The notes: generated by a model not told the origin, from the letters alone. Numbered from the stretch's first letter, positions 6,039 to 11,502 are shown. The stretch: DNA of 12,032 nt from Baffinella frigidus (GCA_026770585.1 MU646346.1:508554-520585), one strand, 5' to 3'. Translations and numbers: made by a program.

Positions 6039-6214
6039 CTCCGTGAGCTGGAACTCCTCGTGCAAGTCATCCTCATGACCTCATAAATCGCCAGTAGGCT
6101 CATACGCCCTACCATAGGGCCCTAGGACCTGCCTAGGACCTCTGCGGGTCGTTTTCGACCCGCTGGCCACTTAAGGGATAGGGTCGCCCCCCCGGCGGCT
6201 CGCGCGCTCTGCAC
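6039..6214 (-). pseudogene. Second copy of the signal-peptide-end exon, broken by an insertion
   Basis: Read on minus, the 5' part encodes VQSARAAGGAT with synonymous third-base changes relative to the exon at 6322-6396. The frame is then interrupted by 91 bp (6093-6183). The 3' part resumes as HEDDLHEEFQLTE before a consensus GTGAGT donor. The acceptor AG is lost (GG in its place), and a stop appears just upstream of the resumed frame. Differences from the intact copy in the last 13 codons are two synonymous and a few conservative changes, as expected for a once-coding duplicate. Confidence 0.6.
6093..6183 (+). mobile_element. 91-bp palindrome-rich element, copy 2, with 5-bp target duplication
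   Basis: It matches 910-1000 end to end. It is flanked by TCGCC at 6088-6092 and 6184-6188. The intact paralogous exon at 6322-6396 has a single TCGCC at that point, so the uninterrupted target can be read in the same window. The central hairpin is GCGGGTCG/CGACCCGC with a TTTT loop. Confidence 0.75.
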
Positions 6215-6321
6215 CCCCGTTGTCCCATACGAAATCTCCCGTAGGGGTTAGGTGAGGTTTCCCGTAGGAAACCTCTCCCGTAACAAATTCCTATCGGGAC
6301 TGGTCAGGGGTTAGGTGCTAC
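6215..6321. repeat. TCCCGTAGG repeats with a short hairpin
   Basis: Several TCCCGTA copies plus GAGGTTTCC/GGAAACCTC (6254-6275) with a CGTA loop. On minus this stretch follows the donor of the 6322-6396 exon, so it would be intronic or intergenic between the two exon copies. Confidence 0.6.
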
Positions 6322-6396
6322 CTCCGTGACCTGGACCTCCTCGTGCAGATCATCCTCATACATGGTCGCCCCCCCCGCGGCACGCGCACTCTGCAC
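6322..6396 (-). CDS. Exon 2 (75 nt) of a minus-strand gene with a split signal peptide
   Basis: The minus-strand acceptor is CACTAAATCAG and the donor GAG|GTAGCA. The 25 codons begin VQSARAAGGATMYEDD and end EEVQVTE, phase 0 at both ends. Joined to exon 1 (7046-7108), the hydrophobic core of exon 1 continues into V-Q-S-A-R-A, a good signal-peptidase site, followed by an acidic mature start. That continuity across the intron is the best evidence for the gene. A broken duplicate lies at 6039-6214 and two fragments of its 5' end lie inside the upstream intron. Where the gene continues is unknown; candidates are the phase-0 microexons further left. Product unknown, probably secreted, membrane or organelle-targeted. 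Confidence 0.6.
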
Positions 6397-6559
6397 CTGA
6401 TTTAGTGTTGAGTGTTGAGGTTTTGGGGTTAGGGTTTGGGGTTCAGGGGTTTGGGTGTAGGGGTTAGGGTTTAGGGCTTAGGGGTTAGGTGTGTCAGGGT
6501 TTGGGGTTTGGGGGTTGGGGTGTAGGGGTTGGGATATTTCGGGGGTAAGGGTGTTTAGG

Positions 6560-6593
6560 GTGCGTGCCCCCCCTAGGCACGCGCGCTCTGCTC
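6560..6593 (-). pseudogene. Degenerate copy of the 5' part of exon 2
   Basis: On minus, after ATATAG, GAGCAGAGCGCGCGTGCC and a G run align with the start of exon 2 (GTGCAGAGTGCGCGTGCC). A TAG interrupts the frame after six codons, so it is non-coding as it stands. Confidence 0.55.
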
Positions 6594-6791
6594 CTATATG
6601 AGTGTTGAGGGTTTAGGGGGTAGGGTTTGGTGTTAGGGTTTGGGGTTTAGGGTTGAGGGGTTAGGTGTGTCAGGGTTTGGGGTTTGGGGTGTGGGGTGTA
6701 GGGGTTAGGGTATTGAGGGGGTAAGGAGGTGTAGGGGTAAGGGTATTGAGGGGGTAAGGAGGTGTAGGGGTAAGGGTATTGAGGGGGTGGG

Positions 6792-6821
6792 GTGCGTGCC
6801 CCCCCGAGGCACGCACTGCTC
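6792..6821 (-). pseudogene. Second degenerate copy of the 5' part of exon 2
   Basis: On minus, after GATGCAG, GAGCAGTGCGTGCCTCGG with a G run aligns to the exon 2 start with a 3-bp deletion. It ends in CACGCACC like the copy at 6560-6593, so these two share more recent ancestry with each other than with exon 2. Confidence 0.5.
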
Positions 6822-7045
6822 CTGCATCAGGGGTGAGGGCTTTGGGTTGGGGGTTTGGGGTATTTGGTGGTTGGGGTATTGAGGGTGTAGGGGTATTTAG
6901 GGTTTAGGGTTTTCAGGTTTAGGGTTTAGGGTTTAGGGTTTAGGGTTTAGGGGTTTGGGTTTTAGGGTTTAGGGTTTAGGGTTTAGGGTTTAGGGTTCAG
7001 GGTTCAGGGTTCAGGATTTAGGGTTCAGGGTTTAGGGAGCGGCAC

Positions 7046-7108
7046 CCCCATGAACGACAGGCTCAACGCCATCGCCGTGGTTGCCAGCACCTTTTTCGCC
7101 CCCGCCAT
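7046..7108 (-). CDS. Exon 1 (63 nt) of a minus-strand gene: signal-peptide start
   Basis: The minus-strand ATG at 7108 opens MAGAKKVLATTAMALSLSF, ending after two more residues at a GTGCCG donor, phase 0. It has a short basic n-region (KK) and a hydrophobic h-region; the c-region with A-R-A is supplied by exon 2. The intron therefore falls inside the signal peptide. A TTGTTGGCAG precedes the ATG, so an upstream non-coding exon is possible. The opposite strand is also open and hydrophobic, but its acceptor would be a purine-rich GGGTTTAG. The minus model is preferred because it joins in phase to exon 2 and gives a full targeting signal. Family unknown. Confidence 0.55.
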
Positions 7109-7400
7109 CCTGCCAACAAGGGTTGAGGGTTGAGGAATTAGGGTCTAAGGGTTGGGTCATCCTGCGGCAGGATGGCATTCTTGTCACCTGCCGCATGCCA
7201 AGAATGCATTCTTGTCACATGCTGCCGCATGCTGCTGTGGGGCGGCTGCATGCTGACTGGGCAGATGCAGGGTGCACGGCGATCAAGAGGGCGGCGGCGG
7301 CATGCGTCAGAGTGCTCCTGCTCAGGCGTGTTCAGGGCGGCGACGGCCCCACCTTTCCCTCTCGGGAAACCTGTAGGGATTCGGGAAAGGGGGAGGACGC
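7109..7400. other. Upstream region of the 7108 gene, short inverted and direct repeats
   Basis: Contains degenerate heptamers to about 7160, CATCCTGC/GCAGGATG, and two GCATTCTTGTCAC copies near 7179 and 7206, one of them in a GGCATTCTTG/CAAGAATGC inverted pair. No promoter motif can be assigned with confidence. Confidence 0.4.
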
Positions 7401-7404
7401 TCAC

Positions 7405-7620
7405 TTGCTCCGTAGCCCGAGCGGCGACGCCATGTTCAGCGACAGCGGCTGCTGCGAGTTCCGTCGAAGTGCCAATGTAGGCGCGCATGGGCGGCGCACG
7501 CCCTGGTGTGGGACCGTACACAGAGTCAGACACAAGCAGCTCGGCCGCCCGACGCGGGATCGGCCCCCGTTCCCATGCTTGCATGACAAGCAAGGGTTCA
7601 TCCCACCAGAACCCGCTGCA
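7405..7620 (-). CDS. Candidate exon, minus strand, unknown protein
   Basis: A minus-strand open segment including RRAAELLVSDSVYGPTPGR and MRAYIGTSTELAAAAVAE ends ...RATEQ at a consensus GTGAGC donor (7399-7404). Composition is natural for a soluble alpha/beta protein, unlike the repeat-driven frames nearby. The 5' boundary is unclear: AG sites occur at several points between 7580 and 7630 and none has a strong pyrimidine tract in phase with exon 7759-7887. It lies downstream of that leader exon on the same strand, so the two are probably one gene. The complementary strand also has a long frame, so strand is inferred. Confidence 0.4.
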
Positions 7621-7758
7621 CCCCCGCTTCACCCCCGCTCACCAGAGCAGATGTGCAACTAAGGTGCGCGTGGACGCGATTCCTGCCCCTCCCGCCAACG
7701 AAAAAAGCCACAGCCACAGGCAAAAGATCGGAAGCGGATGCAGCCTCCGGTCGCCTAC

Positions 7759-7887
7759 CTCGAGGGGAGAGCAGCTGCGGGCACCGGCGAGCTTCACGAA
7801 GGTGCTGCCCGTGGCGGGGAGCGTGAGGAACGCATCTGTCAATGAAACCGCAGCGAGGACCAGCGGCAGCGCCACCCGGAAAGCCAT
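7759..7887 (-). CDS. Leader exon: signal peptide plus plastid-transit-like sequence
   Basis: The minus-strand ATG at 7887 gives 43 codons before a GAG|GTAGGC donor. It starts MAFRVALPLVLAAVSLTDA then F, then a stretch rich in Ser, Thr, Ala, Arg and Lys with few acids (LTLPATGSTFVKLAGARS). A hydrophobic signal peptide ending in Ala directly followed by Phe and a basic hydroxylated segment is the known layout of bipartite targeting leaders for secondary red plastids. An upstream in-frame Met adds 30 residues but would bury the signal peptide, so 7887 is the likely start. A downstream exon near 7405-7620 may encode the mature part. Confidence 0.5.
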
Positions 7888-8420
7888 CGAACGCGGGAAA
7901 AGGGAAACGTATGCTCGACTAAAGTCAAATCGGCCACTTGGGTCGCCAAAAGTCACCCAGATGACTTTTAACGACATCGAGTTTTCTTCGTTTTCTCAGC
8001 AAGAGGGGCTCGTTCGCGTCTCTGCCCTCGCCACTCACAGCGCCCTGGCCGCCAAGCCTTGCGCGCGCCGTGCGCCGTGCGCCTGATCTGTGCTGATCAA
8101 GCGGGGCCTGGTTTTGTCGACGTCTCGAGGCTGGGGGCGCTCGAATCCTTTGTTCGCCACCGATTTTGAGAGGGGTGCTGCGAACTAAGGGCGCGAGGAA
8201 GAGGCTGGGACACAAAGCGCCCTGCTTGCCGCCTGCGCACGCAGCGGAGTTTCAGCCAGGTGAGCTGCGCGGCAGGTGGGCTGCGCGCTTCAGTGGCGAC
8301 GCGGGGAACCGGGGGGGGCAGCCCGGATATCCCAGGGGCGCGCGGGGAACCGGGGGGTCATATCCCTACGTGGGTGGGAGGGTTCGCTCCGGATAGAGGA
8401 GGACTCGTCGGGCGGCAAGG
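7888..8420. promoter_or_regulatory. Divergent intergenic region between two opposing genes
   Basis: About 530 bp separate the minus-strand start at 7887 from the plus-strand start at 8421, so the region should hold both promoters and 5' leaders. GC content is high. No TATA box was evident. A repeated GCGGGGAACCGGGGGG motif occurs at about 8301 and 8343 in the leader of the plus gene. Confidence 0.4.
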
Positions 8421-9033
8421 ATGTCGGGAGGCAAGGGCGGCAAGAACGCTGCCGGGGCACCTCCGGGGAAATTGCCGGCCAAGGCGCCGAAGCGCGCGAA
8501 GAACAAGGCAGCAGCTGCTCCGGACAACAGTCCGGGGGGCTCCAGCGCGCAGGCACTGCCGGCGGGGGGAGGATACGGGATGGCTGGTGGGGCGGGATAC
8601 CCGGCGCCGCAGATGAACGCGGGTGCGCTTCCCTACGACCCGTACGCGGGCTTTCCGCCGCACATGGCCTTCAACCCCATGGCCTTCGCCATGAACAACC
8701 CCGGCGCGCCCCACGGATACCCGAACCCCTACGGGATGCCCTTCATCCCGGGCAAGCCCCTACACCCTACACCCCAAACCCCAAACCCCACACCCTAAAC
8801 CCCAACCCCCAACCCCTAAACCCCACCCCCCCACCCCAGGCATGCCCATCCCCGGCGGCATCCAACACGCCCACCAGGGAGGCTTCGTCTCCCCCGGTTC
8901 CGCCGGAGGGCACGTCCTCGGCGGCTCCGGCGGCCCGCCCCCCTGGGCGGGGGGGCACGCCATGCCGCAGCTCCCGCAGTTCGCCGCCGTAGCCGCAGCA
9001 GGTGCTCTTCCCCTGTCCCTCAACGTGTCCTGA
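8421..9033 (+). CDS. Low-complexity Gly/Pro/Ala/Met-rich protein, two exons
   Basis: Exon 1 is 8421-8751 and exon 2 is 8840-9033; together they encode 174 residues. The start is supported by an in-frame TAG 24 nt upstream (8394-8396). The N-terminus is Lys-rich (MSGGKGGKNAAG, then KAPKRAKNKAAAA) and could bind nucleic acid or target a compartment. The rest is Gly/Pro/Tyr/Met-rich (GGGYGMAGGAGY, FPPHMAFNPMAFAM) and predicted disordered by composition. No domain is recognised. Reading through the intron meets a stop. Splicing joins ...PFIPG to MPIPGG... in frame (phase 1). An alternative end is possible: CAG|GTGCTC at 8998-9006 could be a donor to further GC-rich exons downstream. Confidence 0.6.
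8752..8839 (+). other. 88-nt GC-AG intron made of telomere-like repeats
   Basis: Donor GCAAGC, acceptor CACCCCAG|G. The interior is entirely CCCTACA, CCCCAAA and CCCTAAA variants. The GC donor in a GCAAG context is the usual form of GC-AG introns. No nearby GT gives an in-frame alternative. The repeat is absent from both flanking exons, which continue the same residue composition. Confidence 0.65.
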
Positions 9034-9120
9034 ACCCCTCGGGGTTCTTGGGCTAGCCCATGCGCCGCTCGTGCCCGCGGGTGACGCGTGCGGCTGGCGT
9101 GTTTGCGTGCGCGTTTCGAT
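9018..9120 (+). repeat. 3' region of the plus gene, duplicated at about 9586-9600 and 9687-9830
   Basis: The stop-proximal segment GGTGCTCTTCCCC and the following small hairpin-forming AACCCCTCGGGGTT, then GCCCATGCGCCGCTCG and GACGCGTGCGGCTGG, recur downstream with insertions and deletions. The hairpin AACCCC(T)...GGGGTT appears three times with changed loops. Confidence 0.65.
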
Positions 9121-9153
9121 ACCGTGGCTCCGCCCCCTCCCTGCTCGCGCCGA

Positions 9154-9248
9154 CCATCAAGGAGCCGCGCTGCGAACGTGCCCGTTGAGACAGCACGGCC
9201 GTGCGCGTGCGCAATCGCCCAGCGGGCCGCCGCGCAGCTCCTTGATGG
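9154..9248. mobile_element. 95-bp inverted-repeat element, CCATCAAGGAGC ends
   Basis: CCATCAAGGAGC (9154-9165) and GCTCCTTGATGG (9237-9248) are perfect 12-bp inverted repeats. The interior is GC-rich with little pairing. No clear target duplication was seen, so mobility is only suggested. Confidence 0.5.
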
Positions 9249-9263
9249 CGCACTTGCCCTTTG

Positions 9264-9401
9264 CCACCCTGGAGGCAACATTGGGGTATTTTGAACCTCC
9301 CAAAAGGCAACTCCCCTTGAGATGCGGCCGGATCTGGCCTCATCTCAAGGGAAGTTGATTTTTGGGAGGTTCAAAATACCCTAATGTTGCCTCCAGGGTG
9401 G
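9264..9401. mobile_element. 138-bp foldback element, CCACCC...GGGTGG ends
   Basis: Arms pair over about 55 bp with few mismatches (CCACCCTGGAGGCAACATT against AATGTTGCCTCCAGGGTGG). The apex is GCGGCCGGATCTGGCC. It has the same 138-bp length, CCAC ends and internal CCCCTTGA motif as 10959-11096. The flanking dinucleotides (TG, AA) do not match. Confidence 0.8.
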
Positions 9402-9496
9402 AAGAGACTTTTATTGAACTTATGACGTCGGACCATAAACTGATGGCGTCCAGAGAGGGCTGGAACTAAACCCTATGAACGTGAGGAATCGCCCAG

Positions 9497-9559
9497 CGGC
9501 CTGAAAATGGGGTAGTTAGGCCTACGGGATTGCCTAGGACCTCCTACCGTAGGCCGAGA
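9497..9559 (+). mobile_element. Solo arm of the GGCCTGAAAATGG foldback element
   Basis: About 63 bp identical to the reverse complement of the right arm of 9907-10053 (CGGCCTGAAAATGGGG to CCGTAGGCCGAGAC). The left arm differs at several sites, so this solo copy derives from the right-arm lineage. Confidence 0.8.
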
Positions 9560-9853
9560 CAGCGGCGCGGGTGCTCTTCCCCTTCCCCCGACCCCTGCGG
9601 GGTTCTCGGGCGACTTCTATCAAACTTTGATCGAAGTTGGAAGCTGGGGGGGGCGGAACGGGCCCGTCCCAGGATTCCGTCCTCAGAACCCCTTCGGGTT
9701 CCCGGGCCAGCCCATGCGCCGCTCGTAACGGCGCGAAAGAAAGACTTTTGACCTGTTTGGCACGAAAGTCACCAGCTGGTGACGCGTGCGGTGACGCGTG
9801 CGGCTGGTGTGTGTTCCTGCGCGTTTCGATCAGGCGGCCTGCTCTCTTCGCAG

Positions 9854-9895
9854 GGGGCGGCGGGGCGGCGGGGGGCGGACGGCGGTGCAGAGGAG
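9854..9895 (+). other. Exon-like GC-rich block, copy 1 (42 nt)
   Basis: TGCTCTCTTCGCAG precedes 42 nt of GCGGCGG-type sequence ending GGTGCAGAGGAG, then GT. The block lies in the same layout as those at 11708, 11843 and 11970. It would encode a Gly/Ala/Arg run ending in Glu-Glu. Whether it is an exon or a tandem repeat mimicking one is unresolved. Confidence 0.4.
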
Positions 9896-9906
9896 GTTCA
9901 TAGGCT

Positions 9907-10053
9907 AACGGCCTGAAAATGGGGTAGTTAGGCATACGGTATTGCCTAGGACTTCCTACCGTAGGCCGAGGGATCCTAGGACCAAAAGTCTCGGCCTACG
10001 GTAGGAGGTCCTAGGCAATCCCGTAGGCCTAACTACCCCATTTTCAGGCCGTT
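9907..10053. mobile_element. 147-bp foldback element, AACGGCCTGAAAATGG ends
   Basis: Arms of about 65 bp pair with few mismatches. The apex is GGATCCTAGGACC. It contains two CCTACCGTAGG palindromes, one per arm. Fragments lie at 5459-5508 and 9497-9559. No unambiguous target duplication. Confidence 0.85.
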
Positions 10054-10184
10054 GCCCTATTAAGGTGGGGGGGTGACCATGCGTAAGTTGACACGTGGTA
10101 CGTTGGAGCAGGTCTCTTTGTAAAGCTCGGCGGCCTCCAGGATCAGGCCGCGCTGTTGAATCCCTAACCTCCCTACTTCTGTAT

Positions 10185-10238
10185 TACTCTCGATACAGGT
10201 CCTGAATGAGGCCCTTGAGCCTTGAGTTGAGTGATACA
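10185..10238 (+). repeat. Second copy of the 1859-1912 dispersed repeat
   Basis: Shares TACTCTCGATACAGGTCCT and CCTTGAGTTGAGTGATACAA with the copy at 1859-1912, 8 kb away, plus weaker similarity beyond. A small indel between them breaks any common reading frame. Confidence 0.65.
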
Positions 10239-10307
10239 AAAGTCCTTTACGGAAGAGCCTTAAGAAACGGGCCTACCTCAGAGACACGAGCCCTACTTAT
10301 GGATAAT

Positions 10308-10469
10308 GCGAAAAGCGTACGTTAACGGACCCCTTAAGGGGTCGGTTAACGTGGGCTTGCAAGCTCTAAAATGATTTTAAAAGCGATTTCAGGACTTTTA
10401 AAGCCCGAGAATGTTTTCCATTATAAATTTTGTACCAAAGTTACTACTCCGTTAACGTAAGCTTTTTGC
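10308..10469. mobile_element. 162-bp foldback element with internal 34-bp palindrome
   Basis: The outer arms are GCGAAAAGCGTACGTTAACGG and its near-complement ending at 10469. Nested near the left arm is ACGTTAAC(G)GACCCCTT / AAGGGGTC(G)GTTAACGT at 10319-10352, a 34-bp palindrome with one G-G mismatch. AT-rich interior with TTTTAAAAG-type motifs. Confidence 0.7.
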
Positions 10470-10589
10470 ATGATGGATCTCCAACCACGGGGCCCTACTT
10501 GCCAAGTGCGGGTCCCTATTTATATCGAATCAGACCTGCTAATTACGGACCCCTATTCGGATCTGATCAGACCTTTGACACCCCCCACG

Positions 10590-10714
10590 CCACGCCAGAG
10601 TCTTCGAAGGGGTCGCCAAAAGTCAATTCCCCTTGAAGGCAGTGGTTTTCAAAAGTCAAAACCGTGTCCTGACACGGTTTAAAAACATTTACCCCCTCCT
10701 CCACTCTGGCGTGG
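10590..10714. mobile_element. 125-bp foldback element, CCACGCCAGAGT ends, CG target duplication
   Basis: Terminal repeats CCACGCCAGAGT/ACTCTGGCGTGG are perfect. They are flanked by CG on both sides (10588-10589, 10715-10716). The apex is AAACCGTGTC/GACACGGTTT. The paralogous unit at 10940-10952 has one CG and no insertion. Confidence 0.8.
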
Positions 10715-10750
10715 CGCCTCATCTCCGCAGTCTTGGCAGGGCTGGAGGGG

Positions 10751-10860
10751 GGGGTATTCAAAAGTCATTTTGACGGGAAAACTTTCTCAAACGTCATTTT
10801 TTGCACAAAAACGGCTCCAAGAACGAGCAAACGGCTCCAAGAACGAGCATGGAATACCCC
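10751..10860. repeat. Inverted repeat GGGGTATTC...GAATACCCC with a 20-bp tandem duplication inside
   Basis: Nine-bp inverted ends. Inside, ACGGCTCCAAGAACGAGCAA is repeated twice in tandem (10811-10850) with one difference. It may be a short decayed element; no target duplication identified. Confidence 0.55.
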
Positions 10861-10958
10861 ACCCAAGGGCCTGGAGTGGCTTGGCAGGTGCGGCGGCGGA
10901 CCCCTATTCGGATCTGATTAGACCTTTGACACCCCCCACGCCTCCTCTCCGCAGTCTT

Positions 10959-11096
10959 CCACCAACCCTCACAGTCTGGGCAAATCGGGAAAAATGGCTC
11001 CAAAAATCCCCTTGAAGGCCGTTGGATTCCGACGGCCTCCAAGGGGATTTGGTGTTTTTGACTTTTTCGATTTGCCTAAGTTGTGAGGGTTGGTGG
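10959..11096. mobile_element. 138-bp foldback element, CCACCAACC ends, TT target duplication
   Basis: Ends CCACCAACCCTCACA and TGTGAGGGTTGGTGG (with a short internal offset). The arms pair further via GGCAAATCG and ATCCCCTTG. It is flanked by TT (10957-10958, 11097-11098). The paralogous unit at 10725-10739 reads CAGTCTTGGCAGG without the insertion. Confidence 0.85.
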
Positions 11097-11163
11097 TTGG
11101 CAGACGCGGCGGCGGGTGCCGTGGAGGCAAGCCGCCGTAAGGGCCTTGCACGGCGAGGCACGC

Positions 11164-11303
11164 TTATCCGGGGAAACTTGTTTTTCTTTCATTTGACGGC
11201 AACGAAAATTACTACACAAATCGTTGTTATTAGTAATATTAAAGCATTTGTGTAGTAATTTTCGTTGCCGTCAAATGAAAGAAAAATAGGTTTCCCCGGA
11301 TAA
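11164..11303. mobile_element. 140-bp foldback element, TTATCCGGGG ends
   Basis: Arms of about 58 bp pair almost perfectly, from TTATCCGGGGAAAC inward through CATTTGACGGCAACG and AAAATTACTACACAAAT. The loop is about 24 nt and AT-rich. No coding potential. The inner arm is related to the diverged element at 11538-11655. Confidence 0.85.
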
Positions 11304-11350
11304 AAGCCCCTCCAGTGAATTTTGGCGGGCGGCGTTGACAGACGGTGGTG

Positions 11351-11502
11351 CTTATCTCAGCAAACGAGTTCTAAAACTCGTTTTCTTAAGTCAATTCCTC
11401 TACAAATTTGTCAACTTCTGCGGAGAGTCAAGAATAAGTTGACGAATTTGTAGGGGAATTGACTTAAGAAAACGAGTTTTAGAACTCGTTTTCTGAGATA
11501 AG
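11351..11502. mobile_element. 152-bp foldback element, CTTATCTCAG ends, TG target duplication
   Basis: CTTATCTCAG and CTGAGATAAG terminal repeats, flanked by TG on both sides. Each arm contains its own small palindrome (AACGAGTT/AACTCGTT), and the inner arms pair via TTAAGTCAATTCC and CTACAAATT. The uninterrupted target GACGGTGGTGCAGAGGAG is present at 11870-11886. Confidence 0.85.

Larger units (their letters stand above)
6397..7045 (-). repeat. Telomere-like DNA forming putative intron 1
   Basis: On minus it starts GTGCCGCTCCCTAAACCC and ends CTAAATCAG. It is TTTAGGG on plus, including the most canonical run in the window (about 6896-7036), with GTGTAGGG and TTTGGGG variants. It also contains a 33-bp tandem repeat (6708-6790, about 2.5 copies of a unit starting GGGTATTGAGGGGGTAAGG). 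Confidence 0.6.
10542..10960 (+). repeat. Two diverged tandem units starting CCCCTATTCGGATCTGAT
   Basis: Copy 1 begins about 10550 and copy 2 about 10900. Both run CCTATTCGGATCTGAT, AGACCTTTGACACCCCCCACG, then CTCCGCAGTCTT. Copy 1 is interrupted by the element at 10590-10714, and copy 2 by the element at 10959-11096. Each copy preserves the target site broken in the other. Confidence 0.8.

Noticed and set aside
7038-7120. Plus-strand reading MNDRLNAIAVVASTFFAPAI resembling the first membrane helix of CorA-type Mg channels
   Set aside because: The resemblance is over about 20 residues, no GMN motif follows in the next kilobase, and its acceptor would be purine-rich. The minus reading gives a signal peptide completed by exon 2, which explains more.
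7487-8086. Plus-strand open frame of about 200 codons
   Set aside because: Arg/Ser/Ala-rich composition typical of the antisense of GC-rich coding DNA; it lies opposite the leader exon at 7759-7887 and the candidate exon at 7405-7620.
8166-8992. Overlapping plus frames across the leader and gene at 8260-8992
   Set aside because: Alternative frames of GC-rich DNA. The 8421 frame is preferred for its upstream in-frame stop, Lys-rich start and in-phase continuation after splicing.
10080-10110. Possible extra copy of the GGACTATTCCTAAGTTAACATG repeat (GCGTAAGTTGACACGTGG)
   Set aside because: Only a short, weak match; it fits better with the spacer of the 11750-11940 tandem units.
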